Shown here: piece after piece, positions 1 through 6,475 of the stretch
Position numbering within the stretch: the first letter of the stretch is position 1
How the letters are laid out: each line of letters begins with the position of its first letter
Assembly: GCF_902388705.1 (NCBI RefSeq)
Contig: NZ_CABMQJ010000033.1
Span: 1-26,044 of the forward strand
Length of the DNA: 26,044 nt
Direction of reading: 5' to 3'
From: an uncultured Alistipes sp.
GTDB taxonomy: Bacteria; Bacteroidota; Bacteroidia; Bacteroidales; Rikenellaceae
Notes under the pieces: model-generated
Seen by the model: the letters and a program-made list of their open reading frames with translations, nothing else
Database searches by the model: none
What the model was told of the DNA's origin: nothing
Translations under genes and position numbers: made by a program

Positions 1-382
1 GGGAACGCAGCACAACGTCGTGCCCGACACCTGCCGTTTCGTGGTCGACGTCCGCACGACGGACGCCTACACGAACGAACAGACGGTCGAACTCCTGCGC
101 GCGGCGCTCCGCTCTCAAGCCGTTCCCCGCTCGACGCGCATCCGCGCCTCGGCGCTCGATGCCGCACATCCGCTGGCACGGGCGGCCGCCGCAGCCGGAC
201 GCAAAAGCTATGTATCGCCCACGACCTCGGACATGGCGCTGATGCCGTTTCCCTCGCTCAAAATGGGCCCCGGGCAATCCTCGCGCTCGCACACGGCCGA
301 CGAATACGTGCTCCTGTCGGAAATCGAAGAGGGAATCGGCATTTATGAAAATTTTATAAAGCAATTGGCAGCAAGCATCTGA
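1..382 (+). CDS. argE: M20 family metallo-deacylase, C-terminal part (ArgE-like), 5' truncated
   Basis: The reading frame is open from the window edge (first full codon at base 2), so only about the last 126 residues are present. The tail shows the M20 pattern: a dimerisation-domain end with NVVPDTCRFVVDVRTTD, then the catalytic-domain return with SPTTSDMALMPFPSLKMGPG and the late metal-binding His in SSRSHTADEYV. M20 enzymes use a two-zinc centre to remove acyl groups from amino acids. The next gene is argH, so the likely role is deacylation in arginine biosynthesis. In Bacteroides fragilis this route uses succinylated intermediates, so the true substrate could be a succinyl rather than an acetyl compound; that is family knowledge, not visible here. 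The related DapE (lysine pathway) is the main alternative. The catalytic N-terminal half is outside the window. Confidence 0.85.
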   Translation, partial: GTQHNVVPDTCRFVVDVRTTDAYTNEQTVELLRAALRSQAVPRSTRIRASALDAAHPLARAAAAAGRKSYVSPTTSDMALMPFPSLKMGPGQSSRSHTADEYVLLSEIEEGIGIYENFIKQLAASI

Positions 383-397
383 CCCGGTTTTCCGGTA

Positions 398-409
398 TGG
401 AAATTTCCA
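398..409. repeat. 12-bp perfect palindrome between argE and argH
   Basis: TGGAAATTTCCA is its own reverse complement and lies 16 bases after the argE stop codon, in the 141-bp gap before argH. No TAnnTTTG promoter element is visible in this gap, so argH is probably read through from upstream. The palindrome could be an operator or an RNA hairpin, or chance; I cannot tell which. Confidence 0.35.
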
Positions 410-523
410 CCCCGGGAAGTACCCGGACGGGCCGGCAAATACGGCGGTGCCCCCGGGCCTTCACCGTCCGGAGTAAAGGACAGCGAAAAAACGAAACGAA
501 CAAAAAAAGATAAGAGATACCCT

Positions 524-1822
524 ATGGCAACGAAACTTTGGGACAAGGGCTTCGAACCCGACAAGATGATCGAAGAATACACCGTGGGCGACGACCGCGA
601 GTTGGATATGCGGCTGGCGAAATACGACGTCCAGGGCTCGCTGGCACACATCGCCATGCTCGAGAAAATCGGACTGCTGACCGCCGCCGAACTGGAAGTG
701 CTGACCGCCGGGCTGCGGGAAATCGCCGACGAAATCGAAGCCGGACGCTTCGAAATCGAACCCGGCACCGAGGATGTCCACTCGCAGGTCGAACTGATGC
801 TCACGCGCCGCCTGGGCGAGGCCGGCAAGAAAATCCATTCGGGACGCTCGCGCAACGACCAGGTGCTGGTCGACCTCAAACTCTTCCTGCGCGACGAACT
901 GCGGCAGACCGCCGAAGCCGTAAAGGCCCTTTTCGACCGCCTGCAAAGCTTGAGCGAGCAGTACAAAGGGGTGCTGATGCCGGGGTACACCCACCTGCAA
1001 ATCGCCATGCCCTCGTCGTTCGGGCTGTGGTTCGGCGCCTATGCCGAAACCCTGGTGGACGACATGCGGCTCGTCGCGGCAGCGTGGCACATCGCCAACC
1101 AGAATCCGCTGGGATCGGCCGCAGGGTACGGCTCGTCGTTCCCGCTCGACCGTGAGATGACCACGCGCCTGATGGGCTTCGAAGCGCTGCACTACAATGT
1201 CGTGGCGGCGCAGATGAGCCGCGGCAAGAGCGAGCGCGCCGCCGCCAACGCCATTGCCGCCGTAGCGGCGACGGTGGGACGCATGGCGATGGACGTCTGC
1301 CTCTTCATGAGCCAGAATTTCGGCTTCGTATCGCTGCCCGACAACCTCACCACCGGCTCGAGCATCATGCCCCACAAGAAAAACCCCGACGTTTTCGAAA
1401 TCATGCGGGGCCGCTGCAACCGCCTGCAGTCGGTGCCCAACGAAATCGCACTGCTCACGGCGAACCTGCCCATAGGCTACCACCGCGACATGCAGCTGCT
1501 CAAGGACATCCTTTTCCCGGCGACGACCGAGCTCAAACGCACGCTGACGATGTGCGACTTCATGCTCGCGCACCTGAAAGTCAACACCGGCATCCTCGAC
1601 GACCGGAAATACGACTACCTCTTCACGGTCGAGGACGTCAACCGCCTCGTGCTGCAGGGCGTACCGTTCCGCGAAGCCTACAGACAAATCGGCATGGCCG
1701 TACAGCGCGGCCAATACCGTCCCACACGCGAGGTGCACCACACCCACGCGGGCAGCATCGGCAACCTCTGCTCGGCGGAAATCCGCCAGAAGATGCAGCG
1801 GGTGCTGGAGGAGTTCGAATAG
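524..1822 (+). CDS. argH: argininosuccinate lyase
   Basis: The 432-residue product is a fumarase/aspartase-superfamily enzyme that splits argininosuccinate into arginine and fumarate, the last step of arginine synthesis, in the cytoplasm as a tetramer. It shows the early HSGRSRNDQV block (His105 to Val114) with the conserved Arg-Asn, the TxxQ region GYTHLQIAMPSSF, and the superfamily signature GSSIMPHKKNP at residues 278-288, whose loop carries the catalytic serine. The length is slightly below the E. coli enzyme (about 457), which is usual for this phylum. The ATG at 524 is preceded by an A-rich stretch rather than a Shine-Dalgarno, as expected in Bacteroidota. It follows the M20 deacylase gene on the same strand, which supports an arg operon. 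A 538-residue antisense open frame over this gene is a GC-codon shadow. Confidence 0.96.
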   Translation: MATKLWDKGFEPDKMIEEYTVGDDRELDMRLAKYDVQGSLAHIAMLEKIGLLTAAELEVLTAGLREIADEIEAGRFEIEPGTEDVHSQVELMLTRRLGEAGKKIHSGRSRNDQVLVDLKLFLRDELRQTAEAVKALFDRLQSLSEQYKGVLMPGYTHLQIAMPSSFGLWFGAYAETLVDDMRLVAAAWHIANQNPLGSAAGYGSSFPLDREMTTRLMGFEALHYNVVAAQMSRGKSERAAANAIAAVAATVGRMAMDVCLFMSQNFGFVSLPDNLTTGSSIMPHKKNPDVFEIMRGRCNRLQSVPNEIALLTANLPIGYHRDMQLLKDILFPATTELKRTLTMCDFMLAHLKVNTGILDDRKYDYLFTVEDVNRLVLQGVPFREAYRQIGMAVQRGQYRPTREVHHTHAGSIGNLCSAEIRQKMQRVLEEFE

Positions 1823-1834
1823 CTCTCCCGAAGG

Positions 1835-1865
1835 GTTGTCCGTGCGGAATATTTTCATAACTTTG
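1835..1865 (+). promoter_or_regulatory. Bacteroidota-type promoter for the DUF4139 gene
   Basis: A -33-like GTTG (1835-1838) is followed after 19 bases by TAACTTTG (1858-1865), an exact match to the -7 consensus TAnnTTTG. The ATG at 1896 lies 30 bases further on, giving a short leader. It starts 12 bases after the argH stop, so the DUF4139 gene can be transcribed on its own. Confidence 0.75.
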
Positions 1866-1895
1866 TTTGAGTCAAACCAAAAAACGGACAGCATT

Positions 1896-3773
1896 ATGAA
1901 ACGGATAACCGGTATACTGTGGCTGCTGCTGGGCCTCGCCGCGACGGCCGGCGCCGCCCCGGGGCCGGAGAAAGTAAAAACCGCCGTCGAGAAAGTGACC
2001 CTGTTCATCGACGGGGCGCAGGTGACGCGCACCAAACAGCTCGACCTGCCGGCCGGCAGCTCCACCGTCGTCTTCACCGGCCTTTCGCCCTACCTCGACG
2101 ACAAGAGCCTGCAGGTAAGCGCCAAAGGCAAGTTCACCGTAACGGCCGTCAACCGCCTGTTCAACTATACCGACAGCCTGGAACGTACGGCGAAACAGCA
2201 GGCGCTGGAGCAGGAGCTCCTCAAGACGCGGCGACAGCAGAAAAAGCTGAAAGCCTCGCGCGAGGTGCTCGAAGCCGAATACCAACTGCTGAAAACCAAC
2301 TGCTCGGTAGGCAACCGGAACGTCGCCACCCCGCTGGCGGCCATCAAGGAGCTGAACGAGTACTACACGGCCCGGCTGCAGGAACTCTCGCAGAAAACAC
2401 TCGCAATGGACGAGCAGGCGGAAACCCTGAACAAAAGCGAACAGCGACTTATGCGGGAACTGGCGCAGCTCGGGGGCAAACGGCCCGACCCGGTGAGCGA
2501 AGTGGAGGTGCGCATCGAGGCCCCGGCGGCCTGCAAGGGAGCGTTCACGCTGATTTACTACGTCCGCAACGCCGGCTGGTTCCCCTCCTACGACGTCCGC
2601 TCCGGCGGACTCACGGAACCCGTGGAAATCTCCTACAAGGCCAACATCACCCAGCATACCGGGGAAGAGTGGAAAAACGTGGCGCTCACGCTCTCCTCGT
2701 CGAATCCCAACACCGGAAATATCGCCCCGCAGCTGCAAACCTACTGGCTCGACTACGGCCTTGCGGCCCCCCGCTACGACCTCAACATAACAGGCAACAC
2801 CGTCTCGGGAACGGTTTTCGACGAGCAGCGCGAGCCGCTCGCCGGGGCGACCGTCATGATACCCGGCACCACCGTCGGCACCGGCACCGATGTCAACGGC
2901 CGCTACTCCATCACCATCCCCAACGGGGCCGGCAGCCTCCAGTACAGTTTCATCGGCTTCGAGACGCAGACCCGGGACATTACAGGCAACGTCATGAACG
3001 TAACGCTGCGGGAATCGACCGCGGCGCTGGACGAAGTCGTCGTCACGGGATACGGACGGCAGAAAGCGGCGGCATTTGCCGGCGCCGCGCCCGCACAGGC
3101 ACAGGCAGAGTACATCGCCGAAGAGAGCGACAGCGAGGTGATGGAGGTGGAGCAGGCGCAGAGCCGCCTGGGCTACGAATTCGAAATCAGGCAGCCCTAC
3201 ACCATTCCCTCCGACGGCAAAACCGTAACGGCTGAAATCGGGCGTTTCCGGATTCCGGCCCACTACACCTACCGGAGCACCCCGAAAATCGACAGGGACG
3301 CTTTCCTGACGGCGGAGGCCACCGACTGGGAGAAACTCAACCTGCTGGAGGGCGAAGCCAACGTCTATTTCGAAAACACGTTCGTCGGCAAGAGCATCCT
3401 CTCTCCCGGGCAGGCCAGCGATACGCTCCGCTTCTCGCTGGGGCGCGACCGGAGCATCCGCATCGAGCGCACCAAGGAAGGCGACTACGTGTCGCGCAAG
3501 TTCATGGGCTCGAACCAAACACAGACCATGGCCTGGAAAATCACCGTCCGCAACACCCACTCCGAACCGGTCGCAGTGACGCTCTGCGATCAGCTGCCCG
3601 TGTCGCGCAACAGCACCATCACGGTTACCGAGGAGGAGTTGAGCGGCGGTCAGGTGGATAAAAACAGCGGAATCGTCACCTGGAAACTGAACCTCAAACC
3701 CGGAGAGCAGCGCGAACTGCGGCTCCGCTACGGGGTGAAATACCCCAAAGGACGGGGGCTGACGATCGAATAA
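1896..3773 (+). CDS. DUF4139 / mucoidy-inhibitor-A (MuiA) family secreted protein with inserted carboxypeptidase-regulatory-like domain
   Basis: The 625-residue product begins with a signal peptide (MKRITGILWLLLGLAATAGA), then an N-terminal DUF4140-like segment with the family pattern VEKVTLFIDGAQVTR, then a Glu/Lys/Gln-rich coiled coil (about 90-190), then the DUF4139 beta region. The DUF4139 part is interrupted at about residues 300-390 by a carboxypeptidase-regulatory-like domain (VSGTVFDEQREPLAGATV...GTDVNGRYSI) ending in DEVVVTGYGRQK (from Asp379). This module normally stands before the plug of SusC transporters. The molecular function of the family is not established; an envelope role is likely. 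An in-frame TTG at 1836 would add 20 residues, but it coincides with the -33 element, so the ATG at 1896 is preferred because it also starts the signal peptide. A hairpin follows the stop. Confidence 0.85.
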   Translation: MKRITGILWLLLGLAATAGAAPGPEKVKTAVEKVTLFIDGAQVTRTKQLDLPAGSSTVVFTGLSPYLDDKSLQVSAKGKFTVTAVNRLFNYTDSLERTAKQQALEQELLKTRRQQKKLKASREVLEAEYQLLKTNCSVGNRNVATPLAAIKELNEYYTARLQELSQKTLAMDEQAETLNKSEQRLMRELAQLGGKRPDPVSEVEVRIEAPAACKGAFTLIYYVRNAGWFPSYDVRSGGLTEPVEISYKANITQHTGEEWKNVALTLSSSNPNTGNIAPQLQTYWLDYGLAAPRYDLNITGNTVSGTVFDEQREPLAGATVMIPGTTVGTGTDVNGRYSITIPNGAGSLQYSFIGFETQTRDITGNVMNVTLRESTAALDEVVVTGYGRQKAAAFAGAAPAQAQAEYIAEESDSEVMEVEQAQSRLGYEFEIRQPYTIPSDGKTVTAEIGRFRIPAHYTYRSTPKIDRDAFLTAEATDWEKLNLLEGEANVYFENTFVGKSILSPGQASDTLRFSLGRDRSIRIERTKEGDYVSRKFMGSNQTQTMAWKITVRNTHSEPVAVTLCDQLPVSRNSTITVTEEELSGGQVDKNSGIVTWKLNLKPGEQRELRLRYGVKYPKGRGLTIE

Positions 3774-3792
3774 GCACGGCCGATTTACGGGC

Positions 3793-3831
3793 AACGAACA
3801 GAGGGCGGAAAGTTTCCGCCCTCTGTTCGTT
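3793..3831. terminator. 19-bp perfect inverted repeat, terminator hairpin after the DUF4139 gene
   Basis: AACGAACAGAGGGCGGAAA (3793-3811) pairs perfectly with 3813-3831 around a single central G. It folds as a long stem with a small AAGTT-type loop and is followed by only a short T stretch. It starts 20 bases after the DUF4139 stop codon. Position and stem strength favour termination; the weak T tract leaves room for mRNA 3'-end stabilisation instead. Confidence 0.75.
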
Positions 3832-4212
3832 TGCACCTCTTCAGCGGCACCGCGAACCGTCCGGGCCGGATTAAGCCCGGAACGAAAAAGTCCCGCAACC
3901 GGCCCTTTGCAGCGCGGACATGCAGCCTGAAAAATACGGCTCGGCCCCGGACAGCAGGTTACAAGCGTACGCCTTTTTACCGTATCGTTTTCGCCTTGGC
4001 GGACGACTTTCGGCATGCGGAATTACATTCCGAAACTCCCCGCCTCCACCGTTATTTTATCAACATCACCTGCAACGGCAGCAATCCGGGCACAACAGGC
4101 AGCTAATTTTTCGAAAAACAGGTCTTTTTATCCATAAATTATTGTTAAAATACCGTAAAAATTTATTAAATTAGGTCTGGTATAAAAATAATTAGAAAAA
4201 ATTAGCTATTGA

Positions 4213-4244
4213 TTTGGTTTTCTCAAGAGAATAATCTAATTTTG
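4213..4244 (+). promoter_or_regulatory. candidate promoter P1 for the phosphoesterase-SusCD operon
   Basis: TTTG (4213-4216), a 20-base spacer, then TAATTTTG (4237-4244): both elements match the Bacteroidota -33 and -7 consensus. Transcription would start near 4250 and give a leader of about 200 nt that includes the phased GAAAC repeats. Confidence 0.6.
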
Positions 4245-4270
4245 AATCATAACATAGCATGTTATTTTTG
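4241..4270 (+). promoter_or_regulatory. candidate overlapping promoter P2
   Basis: The TTTG that ends the P1 -7 element (4241-4244) is also followed, after 18 bases, by TATTTTTG (4263-4270), another TAnnTTTG match. P2 would share bases with P1, and its -7 element runs straight into the first GAAAC repeat. It may be a second start site or a chance match in AT-rich DNA. Confidence 0.35.
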
Positions 4271-4309
4271 AAACAGATATGAAACACATACGAAACATAT
4301 ACGAAATGG
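4266..4309 (+). repeat. phased 11-bp direct repeat (4 units), candidate operator
   Basis: Three clear tandem units, ATATGAAACAC (4277-4287), ATACGAAACAT (4288-4298) and ATACGAAATGG (4299-4309), follow a weaker one, TTTTGAAACAG (4266-4276). The core GAAAC/T recurs at 4270, 4281, 4292 and 4303, exactly 11 bases apart, close to one helical turn. Such phasing places the cores on one face of DNA, as for binding sites of a multimeric regulator. It overlaps P2 and lies downstream of P1. No regulator gene adjoins it. Confidence 0.55.
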
Positions 4310-4381
4310 TTTTTACATAGGACTGCAACAACGGACAGCCCGGCGGAATTCAGCCCGGCCCATCCGCAACACAGAAAACAA

Positions 4382-4396
4382 ACAGTTATCAACTGT
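4382..4396. repeat. short inverted repeat in the operon leader
   Basis: ACAGTT-ATC-AACTGT is a perfect 6-bp inverted repeat with a 3-base centre, about 50 bases before the phosphoesterase start. It could be an operator half-site pair or a minor RNA hairpin; there is no further support. Confidence 0.25.
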
Positions 4397-4448
4397 CAAC
4401 AACAAATTCGTCGGCAGTTACCTATTTATTATAAAACAAGATTTCAAC

Positions 4449-6422
4449 ATGAAAAACGGAATAAACTACCTGTTACTCGTACTCGCAGCCGTTTCGCTAT
4501 GCATCGCCTGCAGCAGTAAGGACGAAGGAAGCCCGGCGGACAACTTCGACGTACGGTTCGATCTTCCGACATTAATCAACGCAGCCAAAGGCGGAGAGTA
4601 CACCTTCACCGTGCCCGAGGGGGGGGGGAATTCGCCGTTAACAACTGATTCATTCATACTGGAGTCGGAAACAGGCATATCCTACGTCTGCTCCATCGTT
4701 AAAACCTCTTCCCGAAGCTTCACCGTACGCCTGGCCGCCGAATGCGAAACCGGCTATTACAAGGTCTTCATCAAAAGGGACACACGCAAGAAATCGTACG
4801 GAAGAACCTACCTGAAAATAGTCGAAGACATCGGCTTCACACCGGATGAAGGCACAACGGTCTACGGTGTCGTTTCGTCTGCCGGCAGCGGCGTGCCGAA
4901 TGTCGTGGTGTCCGACGGCGCGGAAGTGACCGTAACGGACGAAAGGGGCATCTACCAGCTCAAATCCGCCAAGAAATGGGGATATGTCTTTATCTCCGTT
5001 CCGAGCGGTTACGAAGTGCCTTCCGACGGAGTGCTTCCCAAATTCCACGACGACCTGAAAGGCGGCCGCGACGTCGTCGAACGGGTGGATTTCTCGCTCG
5101 TAAAGATAAACCAGGACGCTTACAAAATCTTCATGCTCGGCGACATGCACCTCGCCAACCGCACGAGCGACAGCCGACAATTCAGCGAATTCACATCCGA
5201 CCTGACCGCTTACATGGGCCGCCACAGCGGGGAGCGGATGTACGCCATCACCCTCGGGGACATGACGTGGGACCTGTACTGGTACTCGAACAAATTCTAT
5301 TTCCCCGAATACCTGAGCGCCATCAACGCACAGGTCAAGGGCCTGCAGATATTCCATACCATGGGCAACCATGACAACGATTACAAAACCACGTCGGATT
5401 TCGACGCGGCAACTACGTATGTGAATTACATCGCCCCCACCTATTATTCCTTCAATATCGGCAAAGTCCATTACGTCGTTCTGGACGACATCGACTGCAG
5501 CAATTACGACGGGACCGATTCCCGCGATTACGACAAGCGCCTCTCCACGGAACAGTTGAACTGGCTCGCAAAAGATCTGGCGTACGTGGACAAGGCTACG
5601 CCGCTGGTCATCACGACCCATGCGCAGATATTCTACCCCTCGGGCGTTTCCGGATTCAAAATCGACCACGACGTGGCGAACACCACCAGCCTTTTCAATA
5701 TTCTGGACGGCTATAAGGTGCATTTCGTAACGGGACACACCCACATGATTTTCAATGTGACGCCCGACGCCCCGATCGTGGGCGGCCGCGGTTTCCACGA
5801 ACACAACTCCGGCTCGGTATGCGCTTCCTGGTGGTGGTCGGGGCACCTTACGCCCGGCGTCCATATCAGCATCGACGGAACCCCCGGAGGCTACGCCGTG
5901 TGGGACGTATCCGGCACCGATTTCAAATGGACATACAAATCCACCGGCTGGCCGGAGGATTACCAGTTCCGCAGCTACGACCTGAACAACGTGCATTTCT
6001 CGATGGCCGACGTTCCGCTGATGCCCTCGTCCGTTCCTGCCTCCGTCAAGAACGCCTACCTGCAATATGTCGACGCCTATCCGGCGAACTCCCGCAACGA
6101 GGTGCTGATAAACATCTGGAACTGGAGCTCGGACTGGACACTGAAGGTCACCACGGAAACCGGCAGCGAACTCACGCCCACGCAGGTCGAAGCCTACGAT
6201 CCGCTCCATATCGCCGCACTCTCCGTCAAGCGGTTCAACAACGATAAACTCACATCAACGCCGTCGTTCATCACCAAGAAATTCACGCATTTCTTCAAAG
6301 TGAAGGCGCCCGACGCCGATACCGACCTGGTAATTACCGTCACGGACGAATTCGGAAATACATGGACTGAAAACATGCAGCGCCCGAAAGCGTTCTCGAC
6401 AGATGCGTATAAACGCCAGTAA
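4449..6422 (+). CDS. surface lipoprotein calcineurin-like metallophosphoesterase (MetallophosN / Metallophos / MetallophosC type)
   Basis: The 657-residue product has a lipoprotein signal ending at Cys21 (SLCIAC), followed by SSKDE, an acidic tail of the kind that sends Bacteroidota lipoproteins to the cell surface. Residues about 30-130 are an unassigned beta-rich segment; 137-190 form a carboxypeptidase-regulatory-like domain. The catalytic domain has all core metal ligands: Asp232 and His234 (GDMH), Asp271 (GDM), Asn307 and His308 (GNHD), His391 (TTHA), His430 and His432 (GHTH). A C-terminal beta domain (about 455-645) matches the architecture of Bacteroidota secreted phosphoesterases. It would hydrolyse a phosphomono- or diester outside the cell; the substrate is unknown. 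It is the first gene of the SusCD operon, 53 bases before susC. A ten-G run lies inside codons 57-60. Confidence 0.9.
   Translation: MKNGINYLLLVLAAVSLCIACSSKDEGSPADNFDVRFDLPTLINAAKGGEYTFTVPEGGGNSPLTTDSFILESETGISYVCSIVKTSSRSFTVRLAAECETGYYKVFIKRDTRKKSYGRTYLKIVEDIGFTPDEGTTVYGVVSSAGSGVPNVVVSDGAEVTVTDERGIYQLKSAKKWGYVFISVPSGYEVPSDGVLPKFHDDLKGGRDVVERVDFSLVKINQDAYKIFMLGDMHLANRTSDSRQFSEFTSDLTAYMGRHSGERMYAITLGDMTWDLYWYSNKFYFPEYLSAINAQVKGLQIFHTMGNHDNDYKTTSDFDAATTYVNYIAPTYYSFNIGKVHYVVLDDIDCSNYDGTDSRDYDKRLSTEQLNWLAKDLAYVDKATPLVITTHAQIFYPSGVSGFKIDHDVANTTSLFNILDGYKVHFVTGHTHMIFNVTPDAPIVGGRGFHEHNSGSVCASWWWSGHLTPGVHISIDGTPGGYAVWDVSGTDFKWTYKSTGWPEDYQFRSYDLNNVHFSMADVPLMPSSVPASVKNAYLQYVDAYPANSRNEVLINIWNWSSDWTLKVTTETGSELTPTQVEAYDPLHIAALSVKRFNNDKLTSTPSFITKKFTHFFKVKAPDADTDLVITVTDEFGNTWTENMQRPKAFSTDAYKRQ
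4619..4628 (+). repeat. homopolymeric G10 tract inside the phosphoesterase coding sequence
   Basis: Ten consecutive G residues span the last base of codon 57 through codon 60 (Glu-Gly-Gly-Gly). With ten Gs the frame is open. With eleven the frame runs to TGA after about six further codons; with nine it reaches TAA after about three. Long G runs are typical slippage sites in contingency genes. A sequencing miscount is an alternative, although the current length gives an intact gene. Confidence 0.9.
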
Positions 6423-6475
6423 CATCCTGTAACACATCAACCTTCTACTTTTTACTAACTTACAAACACAGACTT

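Larger units (their letters stand above)
3832..4448. other. AT-rich intergenic control region upstream of the SusCD operon
   Basis: About 620 bases carry no convincing gene. The first part (to about 4100) has ordinary base composition and no recognised signal. From about 4100 to 4330 the sequence turns sharply AT-rich compared with the GC-rich genes on both sides, and holds candidate tandem promoters and a phased 11-bp repeat. After that come a short inverted repeat at 4382-4396 and an AT-rich leader up to the ATG at 4449. Open frames of 60-90 codons on both strands here lack family resemblance and were rejected. Confidence 0.7.

Noticed and set aside
461..2077. 538-codon open frame antisense to argH
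   Set aside because: It is the shadow of a GC-rich real gene: no family resemblance, Arg/Val/His-rich composition, and argH motifs are intact on the other strand.
1872..4016. 714-codon open frame antisense to the DUF4139 gene
   Set aside because: Compositional shadow; the plus strand has promoter, signal peptide and recognisable domains.
3831..4174. Two overlapping plus-strand frames of 84-91 codons after the hairpin
   Set aside because: Different frames give equally unconvincing proteins, with no promoter element; likely noncoding.
4192..4392. 66-codon minus-strand frame in the AT-rich control region, with a hydrophobic N-terminus
   Set aside because: It covers the promoters and phased repeat, has no start signal or homology I recognise, and Cys/Phe richness is expected from the base composition.
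4619..4628. Reading the G10 run as a frameshift that breaks the gene
   Set aside because: The frame is open through the tract and all catalytic motifs follow in the same frame, so the gene is intact at this length.
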